The notes below the pieces were generated by a model. It was not told the DNA's origin. It made no database searches and saw nothing but the letters and a program-made list of their open reading frames with translations. A DNA stretch of 64,000 nt from Motacilla alba alba (taxonomy: Eukaryota > Chordata > Aves > Passeriformes > Motacillidae), in NCBI RefSeq assembly GCF_015832195.1, contig NC_052033.1, forward strand, positions 434,001 to 498,000, in the 5' to 3' direction. A program made the position numbers and the translations under genes. Within the stretch, counting starts at the first letter, position 1. The number at the start of each line of letters is the position of its first letter. This document shows, in pieces, positions 47,001-60,132 of this stretch.

Positions 47001-50000
47001 CAAAGCGGAACAAGACCCAGCTGGCCTTGGTCATTCTCTGAGAAGTCAGTTGAGCTAATCCCACAGGCACTGGAGAGGACGGACCTGAACTCAAGTCCTG
47101 GAAAAGGAATCAACAATGGGATGCCTGGGGTGGTTTGTACCCCAGCATGGCACAGCCGGACCAAGAGGGAGGTTTGTAGAGCACTTAGTCTGGAAAAGTG
47201 CAGCTGCAGCACTGCCTGCCCCATCCCACAGCACTGAGAACAGGAGAGCAGCAATCACTACCAAAACCAGGCAGGGAGAGCCAGACAGAAGCCTGCACTC
47301 CATTCTTCCCTTCTTCTTCCACTTCTGCCTGCTCTTCCTTTGCTTCCCACGGGATCCTCCCATCTGCGGGAGCAGCAGCGATGAGAAAAATCAGGGATCG
47401 GCTGCAGAAAACAAATGATGAATTAAAAAAGACTGCAGCTGCTCATGGCAAAGCCCCACTTCTCAGAGCAGCATCCCACCCTGCCGGGGGTCAGCCACCC
47501 CCGGAGCGAGCTACGTGCCCAAATCAAAGGCAGGCGCAATCAGAGGGATCCAAGTAACACACGCAAATGGGCGATTTGCAAATAAACAGAGCGAGCCAGC
47601 GGAAACGGCAGGGGAAGGAATGCTCTCCGCTTTCAGAAGGTTGGGATCTGCTGGTGGGCAGCCCAGGGAAGGAATGCAGTGACGTCTGTCCAGCTAATAA
47701 ATTAGCGAGATGAATAATTCAGGGTGAATTATTCGCCTGGTTTTCCTTCCCCTGAGGAGGTGCTGAGCTTGCAGCAGGGACCGGGCAAGAGCCAGGGATC
47801 CTAGCAGGAGACAGGGACCCAGGTGAGGCATTTGCTGCTAAATGCTTCCAGGCAGGGCCTGGAATTTGGGCAGTTTTCACCCTGGTAATGGAGTGAGCGG
47901 GGAACAACAGAGGCTGGGATGTCATGCCAGGAGATGTGGCAAGTGCTAGGGACCACACACATGTTCTCATGATGGGTGACAGCTAAGGGCACAGCTAGTT
48001 TGGATCACTGGCAGTATAGTGTCAGTGAAGGGATTGCCAGGGTGGGCAGAACACTGCCTCTGCAGTCAGCCCCCAGGGCCATACCTGCTGTCCCACTGCC
48101 TGTCTCTGCTCCCTCAAAAGTGGGGTCACGCCCACTGGAGGCACCCAGAATCAGATTTACTGTATATCCCCCAAAGTACCCCGCAGATCTTAACCTCCAG
48201 CCTTGTTCATGGGGAGTAAGTGGAATCTGGGTCTCATATCTCCCATCACCCCACAGTTTGTCCTCTCCTGGATCAGCCCCTCACCCCACAGCTCATCACT
48301 TTTCAGGGTCCCTCAAACCAGAGCCGCCCCACATGTGAGATAGCAATGTGAGCCCAAGACTCTGCAGGTACAGAGCAGGTTCAGTCTCTCTCATGTGCAA
48401 TGAAATCCCCCCAAAACACTGTGGTCCCAAAACCTGAACTGGGGAAAAACCTTGAACATGTGTTGAGAGAGTGGGGAGTGTGCAGGAAGCACATCCATCA
48501 CCAGACTTCCCACGCCCCAACTCCCAGCCCCACACCAAGCCAGCCCACTTGGGTTTCTTTCCCTCTTTAACAAGCTGTTGCTCCAGGGAGTGGTTTCCTG
48601 AGCAGTGATGTGACCCTGCTCCTAGAGAGGCAGGGACCGGCACTGGGATTCATTCTCAGGGTTATAAAACCCCATAGCCACCCCCAGGCTAGATTTTCCC
48701 TCTGTGGAGCCATAATGGGAATCCAGCAGCAGGGAGTAAAGGGCAGGAACTTCCCCATAAGGGCCCAGCATCCCCATGAGCCTTTCACTCCAGCAGTGAT
48801 AAAGAGGAAGACGAGGAAGATGATGATGTTCTGTGCCTCCACAGCAGCAAAGGGACACGTGGCCATGGCAGAGGCTGCCCCAGCTCCTTGGGTGCTGGCA
48901 GGAGGATGAGGGTCCCAAAGCCACAGCAAAAGGCAGAACGTGGATGGTGTGGGGACAAACTGCAAAAGCCCTGTGAGGGGCCATGGAACACCTTTGCCCC
49001 ACCATTACTGAAACCCAGAGTGGTGCCCTTGGTCAGTCAATGGACAGACCGTGAGTCCACCCAGGTTATTTTTATTAGAAACCATGAAGTCATTAAAATC
49101 TAAATCCAAAGCAGCAGCTTCATTCTCAGGGACACACTGGGGTAAACTCAAGAAGGAGATGCTCCAGGACTGAGCCAGGACCAGCTCTGCCCTGCATCTT
49201 CAAACAACCCAACTGCCACAAAGAGCCCCAGCAAACTCCAAGTTGGGAGCAGGGGAAGGTGACCCCTGAGGACTCCATCCCTCCATGGCAGGGTCCAGCC
49301 AGGGAGATGCTCAGAGGTGGAGAGCAGAGCAGCAGCGAGAATGCTGCCGCATGGTGCCATAAACAACTGCCAGGTTTATAAGGCCCCAGGGACCAGGGAG
49401 GCTGTACCATTACCAAATCCCCATTTTCCTGGGGAAATAGCAGGTGCTGAAAAGCAGCAGCAGATATAAGATGTATTTATACACATGTATATGTATTTTA
49501 AGAAGTAAAATACAAAAATTGTCTGTGTGAGCAAGAGAAAGGTTGTGAGTGGTGGGAGAAAAGCCAGAGAGCTGCCAGTTCCCAAACACTCATTCCACTT
49601 CACTGATTTGGAATGACACTCTCCCTGCAATTCCTGCATTGCTGATGGGGATAGGACAGACTTCGGGACTTCCTGAGCCCCCTGTAATCCCAAGTCCCCA
49701 GGATCTGCCAGTGCAGATTGGGATCCCATGAGATCCCAACCCCTTATGCTGCTTGTATGCAGGGAGTCATTCCAGCAGGACTGCAACAGAGGGACAAGCC
49801 AGCAGAGCCAGCCATCCGCTGCTTTCATGCGGCTCCCCCAGCTGAGCTGCAGGGACCTTTGGGAGGACCATGACAGCAGGATGGGGGACACGGAGCCACC
49901 CAATATTCACCCCACAGGAGCAGGATCACAGGGCTGGCTCAATCCCAAAGGGACCACCCCAGGGATGTCCCCCTTCTCCCTGCTACCACCTCCAGGCAGG

Positions 50001-53000
50001 AGAAAGCACCCCATGGGGCTCAGCACTGTCCCTCTCTAACCCCCAGGAGGCAAAGCAGGAACATCATCCTCCTTGTCAGGAGTTTCCATCACACATCTCC
50101 CCCTCCCTGGGTGGCAAAGAGACTCATAAGGCACATCCTCTCTGGAGCCAACACCCAGGAGGAGCTTCCAGCACCAGCTGCTTCCCTGGAGGAAGGGGAG
50201 AGCTAGGGCTAGGGAAGAAGAAGGCCATGCACAGAGAGAATAGCATGAGAAAACCAACCCACTGTCAATTGTGCCAAGTTGTGCAACACTTGAAATGTCA
50301 CTGTGGGTTCCTCTTTTGTTCCCTCAGCCCCAAGCAGGAAAGCCAGAGCCCCCCTGCCAACGGGGCCCCCTGCCCTCCCCTCATTTCATTTCCAGCAAAG
50401 CCAATGCCTGTCGGGTTTCCCCACAGCATAACCAGTTCAGGCAGCTGCTGCTAATGGTGCGTGTCAGCAAGAGTGAGCTCGAGCCAACAGAACCGTGCCC
50501 GGCCCTGGGGGTCACGGCAGAGTGAAACCATCCCCTCCGGCTGCTGCCGGCATGCTGCAGTGCCTCCCTGCCATCCCGTCCTGGTTCCCTCTTCTCTCCA
50601 AGAAAAATATTTCAGCTTTTTCCTCCCTCCAGGCAGCAGTGCCTCTGCATATTTTCAGTGGGTGAGCAGCAGCTCAGGCCGGCAGTGCTGGAGCAGCAGC
50701 CGCCCCATCCCGCATCCAGTGACACTCATGATGCCTTGGGCGCATTCTCAGGTGTCCCTGTCCCCAGCCCCACCACTGACCCAGTGTTAAAAAACACTCA
50801 AAACCGGGGCAAACGACATGGTGAGCAGCAGCCCCAGCCCCGTTATCCATTCAGCAGCCCTCCTTGGAAAGCAAACCCAGCGGGAATTGCGTGCCAGCTT
50901 AATAAAGAGAGGCAAGTGGCTGCAAACAGGAGAGGAGGCTCGTTAGAGGTTACGCAACAATTTCTTATTCAAAGGAGCTGCTCCACAAAGTGCGGCTGGT
51001 GAAGCCGCTCGGGTTTGGCCGGCGCCTGCTCCGGGCTCAGGTGGCCAGCAAGGGTGGGTGCAAGCCAGCGTCGGCAGCGCCTGTGTGGCAGCGAGTGGGG
51101 ACATAATGTAAAATGACAGTATTTACTCTCCACTCTCCAAAAACATGCGTGCGGGGGGTCTCCACAGTGTCAGCTGCCCCAACCCAAGGCTGGTGCCCCT
51201 CTATCCAAGGAAGATGCTGTGCCATCAGCCTCTCCAGCAGCAAGAAGCTGCTGAGGAAATGGGGCACACAGCACCCTGCGAGCAGCTTCCCCAGCAGGAA
51301 GCCTGCCTCAGTAATTTTAGATCATGGCAGTTTGCTAAAGCACTCTTCGCACCTCCAGCAGCAGCCTGCAAGCTCCGTGTTCTCCCCAGCTTTTATCTGG
51401 GCAGGCGTGGGCCAGCCACAAGGAGCGAGGAGTGCTCGGCGATGCCAGCTCACCCAGCCAGCTGCTTCCCCGGCTGTCCCGGCAGCTGGAGTCGTGGGAA
51501 CACACCAGAAATTGCTAGAAAAGCATGAAAACAAATCACACTTCTCATCTGCAGCTCAGGATGCTGCTGGAGGAAAAAAAAAAAAAAAAAAAAAAAAGGC
51601 GCTGCTTGTGCCCGTTCTAAACTCGTTGTTTCGCTGCTGGTTTCACTGACTCCCTACCAGCACGAAGGGAAAGAACAGCCAAGGACAGGGGCTGAAGCAC
51701 TGAGACCACGGGCACTGCCAGGAGCTCTGTTTGACTCCCAGTGACATAGCTGGAGCACAGTTACACCAACACTGGAGCCCTGGCCCCCCTCCAGCACCGC
51801 AGCTTGCCTGTGCTGCTGCACCCGGAGCGGTACAGGGGATGCATCCTGCACCCGCCCTGGTACTCGATGGCCTCACAACCTGCAGCATCCTCAGCCTCGT
51901 GCTGGTCACAGGGCACTGCAGGTAGCGAGGTGGGAGAAGGAAGAGGGCGAGGAAGCTCCCACTGACACACTCGGCTAGCAAACAGGTGGTTTTTCTACCT
52001 TTTCATACACACAGTAAACCCCACCTATTTAAAGGTGATGAGGTATTTCAAGCCACGCTCGTTAGCACCTGCTGTGAGCATCTCCGAAGGCACCGATCAT
52101 TCATCCCGTCTGCCCACGGGGCCTCGGCAGCGACAGCGGGAGGGGCTGGGGGGGTCCCCAGGATCTGTGTCACCTTGCTGGGAACTGGCACGGGGACACT
52201 AATACCAGCCCGTGGTCCCTTGTGCTCATCCAGCCAGGCCAGGTGAGATGCCTGGTGAGACCCGCTGTTTCAGCGCCCTGCAGAGACCTGACGTTCTCAT
52301 CTCCTCCACTGGCCAAGCAGGGTAGGATCAAGCCCCGTGGGGGCTGCCAAAGGCATTTTCCCCTTCCCCCTCCTCCAGCCCAGCTGCAGCAAAGGGCCGT
52401 GGGAGGTGGGAACGAGGCATCAAAAAGCATCAAACGTGGCACCGAACCCGGCCATAAATAATCTCCTGAGCACAGCCGGGTTTTACAGCCTTTCCCTCAC
52501 CTTCCTCCGGCAAACCTGAGAGCGTCCTGGATTCCTAACCTGGAAACGGAGTGAGACGGTGGAAATAGCAGCGACTTTCTCCCCTCCTCTGAAAGGATGG
52601 GGGAAGAACGCAGCACTGTTAGGGCGAGCTGCAGCCTCACCAAGCTTTGTGGTACAGGGACAGTGTGACCCCAAGAGGACTCGAACCACAGCTCCTCCAC
52701 TGCCTTCCCATCCCAGAAGATTTCATCTCACGTTTAAGACGCAGGATTGCCAAAAAGATCCTGCCTCACGTGGCTTTTCCTGTGTGCCTGGAGGCAAATA
52801 ATCTCATCTGCCATATGCATCAGTTCAGTGTATAAAATTCGTGGAATAATAACAAGGATTTTTTTTCCTCCTCCCTGCTGTGCTCTCCTGCCTGCTAGGG
52901 GTGCAGACTCCCCGGGAAGGCATTGGCTGCCTCCACACTGTGTTGCCCAGCACGGCTGCACCCATGGGTGCCACATTCCACAAGCACGTGCTTGCTGCTC
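47001..53000 (-). other. Presumed CACNA1G intron 1, CpG-richer zone
   Basis: No exon was found. The block from about 50400 to 52700 has visibly more CpG than its surroundings, notably 51003-51100, 51421-51500, 52081-52145 and 52440-52620; a smaller cluster is at 47480-47610. It could be a CpG-island shore, an alternative promoter or an enhancer, but no transcript can be read from sequence alone. An A24 run is at 51574-51597. Confidence 0.6.
51574..51597. repeat. A24 mononucleotide run
   Basis: Twenty-four consecutive A. No retrocopy body or target-site duplication was recognised next to it. Confidence 0.9.
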
Positions 53001-53093
53001 AGCCCGTCTGTCCTTGGGAGATAGACTAGGAAAAACAACCCGCCCTCCCCACCTTCCCTCAGGGTATTTAACGCTAACGTGATAATCTCGTCT

Positions 53094-53094
<1 letters not shown>

Positions 53095-53125
<31 letters not shown>
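53095..53125. repeat. (CA)n microsatellite
   Basis: About 15 uninterrupted CA units. Confidence 0.97.
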
Positions 53126-53128
<3 letters not shown>

Positions 53129-53524
53129 TTTTCTTGGAAGAGCAATAAAAGAGAATAAAAATGTGAGTCAGGAATGCTGGACATTTGCTAAGCCACCACC
53201 CTGGAAAGGCTCACCTGGCCAAAAAGTGAGGGGAGGGATGTCCACAGTTCCCATCCATCCTGATGGGGGCCTAGGGGGAAAGCACTACTTAGCACCCTGG
53301 CTGTACCCCATCTTTCCTGGCTGGGAATCTTCCCCACTCCCTCAGTTTAATCTACTCTAGCCTGAAGAATTGGTTATGGAAGTGTAGTGGGTAAGGCACC
53401 ATGGCTTGGGGGTATAAGTAGATTTTCACAAGTTCCTGCAAGGCTGAAGGCAGAGGAAGCTGCCCACCAGTACCCTCGACAGCCAACCACCAGCTTCAGC
53501 ATCCTTCAGGGCTGCCAACAACAA

Positions 53525-53590
53525 CTCTGCCAACACCAAAACCTCTGTCAACAGCGAAGTCTCTACCAACACTGAAACCTCCACCACAGC
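53525..53590. repeat. 18-bp tandem repeat, about 3.5 copies
   Basis: Three full units start at 53525, 53543 and 53561, each beginning CTCTGCC, CTCTGTC or CTCTACC and sharing CAACA. A partial fourth follows. Because the unit is a multiple of three, one + frame stays open across it and to about 53689, reading as a Ser/Thr/Asn-rich repeat. That frame has no start context or family match. Confidence 0.75.
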
Positions 53591-54947
53591 AGCAGCTCAC
53601 TCTCAGCCTGTACCAGGCCTTGGTAGGTACAGACCTATTGATTCAGGGGAATTAATTGATCTTCACTGTTCAAATACTGACCTCAATTAGAGCTAATTTT
53701 CCTTTTTCCTCTTTTTTTTCCCCTTTGCTGTCTCCTTCCCCTTGGCTCTGCTAGTTTAAATACCAGAATATCTACACTGGCCTTAGGGAGATGTGGTGCT
53801 AAGTGTACATTTGTATCCCATTTATAGCCAGGTTCTTCACAGCTTTAATAAGCAGGTCCCCAAAAAATGGGAGGAAAAGATAGATACCCACTGCAGGGGA
53901 TATTTGCTGCCAGCTCAGAGCTGCAGTCATTTAGGGGGTTTCGGAGATGGCACTGCCAATTCTGAGCTCTGGGTTTGAACAAATCCCTGATTTGGACAGC
54001 TCTCAGATGGATTGGTACCTCAGTCTTTCCCTGGGAATGATCCCATCCATGTCATGCATGTCTCAAAGGATAACCACAGCTCAGTGTCTCTGCAGCCCAC
54101 CCAGCCTCCAGCCCCCCACTTGCCGGGAGTGCAACAGCCCTTGAAGTTGCTCTAATTATCTTTATTTCCTTTCACTGATTCCCTACCCGTGGCATCCCAA
54201 GCCAAAGCCCAGGAGAAAACAGCCGGGATTTCAGATTTAATTAAACCTTGCTGAGCAGGCTCCAACCTTCCTCTGAGGCCAGCACTGATGCCGTTGTCAC
54301 TAAGCCTCCTGCACACAGCAGGATGACCACCAGGGAGCCAGAGAGGGTAACTCTTGCCCAGTGCTGGCATGGGGGTACCTGCTGAACCCAGGGGTAACTC
54401 CCATCCCAGAAGTAAATACTTGTCGGGGTAAGAAGCCCAGTAGCTGGAAATTTTATCACAATTCCCTATTTATTTGTTTATTTGACCAGCTTTCTGCTGC
54501 TTGAATGGAGGTCTGCGATCAATCAGGGCACAGCACAACCACAGAGGTGTCTCTTTGCTGCCAGCCCCAACAGCCAGAAGAGCTTCAGCACAGATTTTCC
54601 AGTTTTAATGTTCATCCATCATGACATCCGTTTCATGTTTGACCAGGATGGACCTACAACCCCAAACTTTCCCACAGAAAACACCCCACCCCCCCCACAG
54701 CACCTGCTCTTGACTCACATTTATCTTCCCATAACAAATAAACCACAGGGTAAATTCCAAAAGTTTCCAAGTTCCCCAGTTCCACTCAAAACGCACTTGA
54801 GCAAAGTCAGAACTCCATTCCCCAAAACAACTTTTGGGGAGACTGCTGAAGGTGGTACCTAAAGGTCTCTCCCAGCCCCCCACAGACCAAAAAAAAGCTG
54901 TGAGAAAAAAAAATAAATAAGATACAATAGGTAGGTCTGAAAGCTCA

Positions 54948-55042
54948 CCAAAAAAAAAAACAAAAAAAAACAAAACAAAAAAAAAAAAACCAAACACACC
55001 AAAACAAAACCAAAAAACAAACAAACAAAAACAAAAAAAAAA
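54948..55042. repeat. A/C-rich low-complexity tract (CAAAA-type)
   Basis: Nearly all A with scattered C, forming irregular CAAAA/CAAA units over about 95 bp. Confidence 0.95.
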
Positions 55043-56037
55043 GGACCAGTTCAGTTCACAGCCTTTAAAACACCAAACCTGTAAACCTTCCCAAACCCAC
55101 ATACCCATCACATTTATTCACATGAATGTTTAGGGATACTCCTAAGTGTCCATGCAGGCTTCCCATTAAAAACACATTGCGACAATGGGGGAAGAAACAC
55201 ATTTGCAAGAAATGCTCCAACAGCTCCAAATAAATGAATTCCTAAAATTTTCAGCCTCTTAGTGGATAAATTTGGGGAAGGCTGCATTTGCTACAGTGGT
55301 TCAGAGCAATTGCTGCACCCAGCATGCGTAGGCAACTTGACATCCACAATGTATTACATGAACCTTAGCACAGTATGACCCCAGCAAATCCTTCACACAT
55401 GCCAGCTACAAATCCTAATTAACCTGTAACAGCTCAGGCTGGTTAATGAGCTGCTGAGCAAGAAGTGGCAGAGGCTGTGTGTAGAGACAGCGTGTGTCCT
55501 GCTGCCTCCCCCTTGCTGAGTGCTGCCCACAGAGGAGGGGCACTCCCAGCCTCTACACCTCATTTTGGTGGCTTGGAAAACCCCAGCTTGAGGATGAGGT
55601 GACTCCAGAAACCACAAAGAAAACCCAGCTGTGAGTATCCTACTGTGACACCATTCTGCCTGTGGTGAGGTGGTTTCCAGCCCTCCAGCCCTGAGCATCT
55701 TTTATATTTCTTCTCCTTCAGTAAAGCAAAACCCATCAGATTCAAATTCAAATTATTTTGCACACCCGTCCCCTCCCCGCAAGTCCTGCTGCTGTCATGA
55801 GGAAGATAAAAACTGGATAGCAAACACCTTCCAAATCTTCATCAGCCTGGGAATACCCTACTGGCCTGCCCACGGGGCACCTTACATGCCTGATTCCCAT
55901 AAAGCCCCTGGTTTCCTGCAGCCCTTGGGACCCTCCTCCCCCATTTTCATCCTAGCCCCACCTCCCTGCAGCAGTGGGTTCACCTCGGGATAAGCCCCAC
56001 CACCACTCTGCTCTCTCAGAGCAGAGATCTAACAGAG

Positions 56038-56172
56038 GATGCTAAAAAGCTACCGGGCTGTTTCTATGGGTACGTGAGGCACATGTTGCTATGTGATACT
56101 CAGTCCGTTTCCATGGAGACAGCAGGGCTGTCACCACGCAGGGCTTATTAGTTGCCATGGCTATTAAAAGGC
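56038..56172. repeat. Degenerate array of about 22-bp units carrying X-box (RFX)-like motifs
   Basis: Related GTTNCYAT-type cores begin at 56038 (GATGCTA, weakest), 56060 (GTTTCTATGGGTAC), 56085 (GTTGCTATGTGATAC), 56107 (GTTTCCATGGAGAC), 56130 (GTCACCACGCAG) and 56151 (GTTGCCATGGCTAT). The spacings are 22, 25, 22, 23 and 21 bp, about two DNA turns. The cores match the RFX half-site GTNRCC or GTTNCY, several as inverted pairs around AT. It may be an old minisatellite, a clustered RFX binding element, or both. Motifs and spacing are seen directly; function is inference. Confidence 0.55.
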
Positions 56173-56219
56173 ACTTGTCCTCTGGGGATCTGGAAGGACC
56201 AAGGCTACCACCTTTCCCT

Positions 56220-56234
56220 TCTCTCTCTCTCTCT
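56220..56234. repeat. (CT)n microsatellite
   Basis: About seven TC/CT units, just downstream on the + strand of the X-box-like array. Confidence 0.85.
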
Positions 56235-57240
56235 GGGATGGCACCAGCTCCCTAGAATCCCGGTGGGGACCTGGCCATGCAGGTCTGACACCACAGGGAT
56301 GGGCAGCTCCAAGCTAAGCTGACGAGGGAGCCCAGTCCTGCACTTTTCCATGAACAACCACACGTGCCCCAGCTCATGGCATGTCTTCTGCATAAGTGAG
56401 CAGAGCATCCCAGCCACATGCTTTTACTGGTGTGGTTACAGCTGACAAAGACCCCACAAAGCAGGGTGAGCACACAGAAAGGTCCAGTTGCCATCTGCCC
56501 ACTAGCAGAATCTTTGCCTCACTTTGTATGGTGGATTTGGTATGGCCAAATGTCACTAGGCAAAACCACCACAGAACTCAGCCCTTACAGACAAGGCAGT
56601 GCTGCAAAATGCAGACAAGAGCATCATCTGCCCTGCTGTGGACCACCCTCCTGCCTCCCTCAGCCTGCTGCAAACAGCCTTGCAGGGTGGCATAGCCCCT
56701 GCATGCTACTTCCAAAGCCCATTTTTCCAAGCTTGGAGAGCTCCTTGCTCCTTTCTCCAGCCCCTGGCACAAGAACCAGCCCCCAGTCTCACCCTGCTCC
56801 AGCAGTTCGTGCCACAGCCCAGCACCTACCATTCCATCATCTCTCTAACTGCATCATAGGAGTGGAAATAGACATGCAAGAAAGTCCTGGGTTTTATTTA
56901 TTTTTAATTTTTCCCCCTTTAGACAGTCCCAGGACCCATTTCAGAGCGCCCACACTGCTTAACCAGGACAGCATCTGAACACATCTCCATCCTGTCTCAA
57001 ATCACCTCCCCAACAGACCCTAAATGGATTTTTATGCAGCTCTATAAACCCTTATGGAAAATACTCACATGTTCTATTAAATAAATTAAGGGTATTATTT
57101 TCTCATCATTCTGTTTGATTTTTCTAGGAAGGATGTAATTTTTTCATTTAACTCCAATGGACCAAAATGAAGGAAAAAAAAAAAAAACCACAGTCAAAAA
57201 CCCATAGAAAGATATATTACCCTGTAGTGGAAAATTAGAT

Positions 57241-57266
57241 TCCTCCTACATGATACTATAGGAGGA
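57241..57266. repeat. Short inverted repeat in AT-rich pocket
   Basis: TCCTCCTA at 57241-57248 pairs exactly with TAGGAGGA at 57259-57266 across a 10-base spacer. A separate perfect palindrome, ATAACATGTTAT, lies at 57289-57300. Confidence 0.75.
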
Positions 57267-60118
57267 TTTAAATATAACATATAGGAATATAACATGTTAT
57301 TAAATTGTATAGTATCTTTCTAGAAAGACCTACAGTATAGGATTCTAAAAATTACTCCCAAAACCTATTATGCTTCAATCTAGCCCAGCTGGTTTACTTT
57401 CTATTATATGCTGCAACTTTTCCTAAAAGGCTCAGGTTTTAATTGTGTCTTGAAATGTTGTTGCAATCACACTCCAAGAACAGCTCTAAACGCCTCCAGA
57501 AATGACAGACACAAGTGGGAAGCCCCTGGCCTTGGGGTGGGATGGAGGTGGGGGTGGATGGGACTTGGCACTCTCCACAATCAAAAACCACTGTAATTAG
57601 CAGCAGGGGGAGGGATCCAATGGGAGCCCAGGTGCTTGGCTTCTTGGGAATTAAGCAATTCTGTATTTCAATTCCATTGCTCTCCCAGTACTCACCCCCC
57701 CCAAATATTTGGGGTATTCAAGTAGTTATTGGTGCTTCAGCACCAGACACTCATCCTCTTCCCCCCGTCTTCCAAAGAAAAACCCAAAAATGGTTACAGA
57801 AAAAAGTTGCCTGTAGCAGTTGCCTTAGAGACTCTCCAGCTTGGCACAAAAACCCAAAATCTTGTAAAAAATGGAAGAATTTAAGATTTTAATCAGTGAC
57901 AACACATGGGAGGCCAAGAGCATCAACGCACATCCTTGCCTTGACAGCAAGATGCATTCACCCCTCGTTTAGCAGCATCCTAAGAGCCAGCTGAGCACAG
58001 GGACAGAAAGGGAGAGGAATGAAAACAATGAAAACCCTGTCGCTTTCGAGTATTTTCTGTCCCCGGCAAAGCAGCCTCTTGCTGCCCAGGCTGATTCTGG
58101 ACCAATACCCCACTGGCCAAGATGTTTGTGTTCCCATTTCCTTCATCTGCTGCCAGAAAAAGAAAAATTCAACAATACAAGCGAGGCAAAATATTTCCCA
58201 GAACTGCGCTATTTCTCCCATAAACTTCACCTCACCGCCAGCACGGCCAGCAAGCGGGGGAGGAAAAACAAAGGAGAAAATCCCGACTTTTAGCAGTATG
58301 AAATGTTTTTGCGACTGTCTTGAAATTGCTCTTTTCTGCTGCATCCTCCACTGTCACTCCTGACCCAGCTTCCACTGTGACCACAAATCAAACCTTGTGG
58401 GATAAACTCACTGCTCTGGCATTTTCACTGCTTGGCAGAGCCCTGGCTCCAGTTGCGGCCTCTGGCTAAGACAAACATAGCCCCAAGCATGCTTCAGTGG
58501 CTGCCTTTCCACTGGCAGCATGCTGCGGCACGCCAAGGTGGCCGAAGGATGCTATTTTACCACCTTTTAAGCCTTGTGATGAGTTAGGGAGGTGATGGCA
58601 TCCACCAGCAGCAGCGCAGGGACATGGCAGTGGTTTCACCTGGCAACAGCATGCGGGGGATAACCAAAGCCACAGCACTGGGGAAAGCCTTCAGTGCCAA
58701 GGGGTGTTGTATTTCATGCCTGAGGAAACAGAGCTTGAGGAACACCAAAACAAGGAACTTCAAAAAGGAGCAGTGTTGGCCAGGGAATATTGTTGTATGA
58801 GCTAAGCTGCTTCAGAGAGATGGAAAAAATCATGCACTGACCTGAAGGGGTGATGGAAGGACTCGGTGTGCAGGGGCTGAGCTTGAGACATGCCACCAGC
58901 ATCCACCCAAGGGGCCTGAGGGGAAGCTGGGTGGGAGTGCAAATACCTGCGGCAACACCCCAGCACCCCAAGCTGCTCCAAAGACCTGAAGTCAGGGAAG
59001 GGGGCTCAGGTAAGTGTCCCCACATTGCCCTGGCACGCTGATGTAGAGGCAAGGTTACTGTGAGCTTCCAGCTTAGGCAGACTGAGGTGTCTCTCCAAAA
59101 CCTTCTACCAACACCAAGTCCCCATCTGTTCAGCTCCTCACTTTTACCCTCTGCTGCACATTTAGATGCCCACCAGGATGAAGGTTCATTTGCTTTCCAC
59201 TAACCCCATCCCTAACAGCACTGGGAGATGCAGGATGCATCTCCCACCAGCTCCTCCAGAACCCAAGAGCCAGAGTCAGGACCTGGCTGGCAAGGAAGGC
59301 CCTGGAGGCAAACAGTGTGGATGGGGAGTTACAAACTAAAGGAATCACTCCAGCACTGGCTCATCCTTGGAAACAAGATCATTTTGACTTGAAGGTCACT
59401 GGGAAAGGAGCTTTGTGACTTCTTTCTGTGCCCTTGCTCTTCCTCCATTGCAAAAGCAGATCTCACCACAGTGCAGTCATGTCCTGGGCTCTGCTCAGCC
59501 CATGGTGGGGATGTGTATGTACCCACACACACACTGTGGACAATTCCAAAACTACCCTGGAGTCCCCCCAGATGCTCTCATGGCCACTGCCAGGCTTGGA
59601 GCAAGGGCTATGCTCAGGGACCTTTGCTCGTCTCAGCCCCTTTTTGCTCTGGACTAAAGCAGCCAGGCATTCACAGGGCCACCAAGCTTCTGCATGGCCT
59701 TGAGATACAGGGCAGAGGCATTTTCTGCACTCAGATAAAGGCTATGGACCATTCCCAGTCAGATTTGCCAAGGTTCCCAGTGCCCATGCCATGGCCCCCA
59801 GCCCTGCCCATGCTGATCCATCCCCATTGAGTATCTCCCTCCCTCCCCTGCCCTCTCCTGTCTTGCTGTGCCTGTGTGTATTTGGAAATAAGATCTTTCC
59901 AGCTGAACTGCAAAATGAAATACAGAGATCACAACTCCTTGAATAGATTTAGTGCACACCCCCCCAACCTCCAGCCCACCCCCCATGCAAATTCCAGGCA
60001 ATAGTAAAAAAAAAATCCAAACCAGAGGTGAAAAAAATCAAGGTGTTCAGCAGATGAAAGGGGGAGGTTGGGGAAGAGGTGGCGGGGCGGGGGAAGGCAC
60101 TGCAAAGCACTTTCCTTT

Positions 60119-60132
60119 CGCCCCCTGGTTCA
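60119..60132 (-). promoter_or_regulatory. Candidate CTCF core site
   Basis: CGCCCCCTGGTTCA on the + strand reads TGAACCAGGGGGCG on the minus strand, close to the CTCF core CCACCAGGGGGCGC. Single motif match only. Confidence 0.4.

Noticed and set aside
51574..51597. A24 run as the tail of a processed pseudogene or SINE
   Set aside because: No retrocopy body or target-site duplication was recognised next to it.
54605..55111. Minus-strand 168-codon frame rich in Phe and Val
   Set aside because: It is simply the A/C-rich tract read backwards; not a protein.
56418..56978. 186-codon + strand open frame
   Set aside because: No recognisable domain, splice context or codon pattern; such frames are expected in 64 kb at this GC content.
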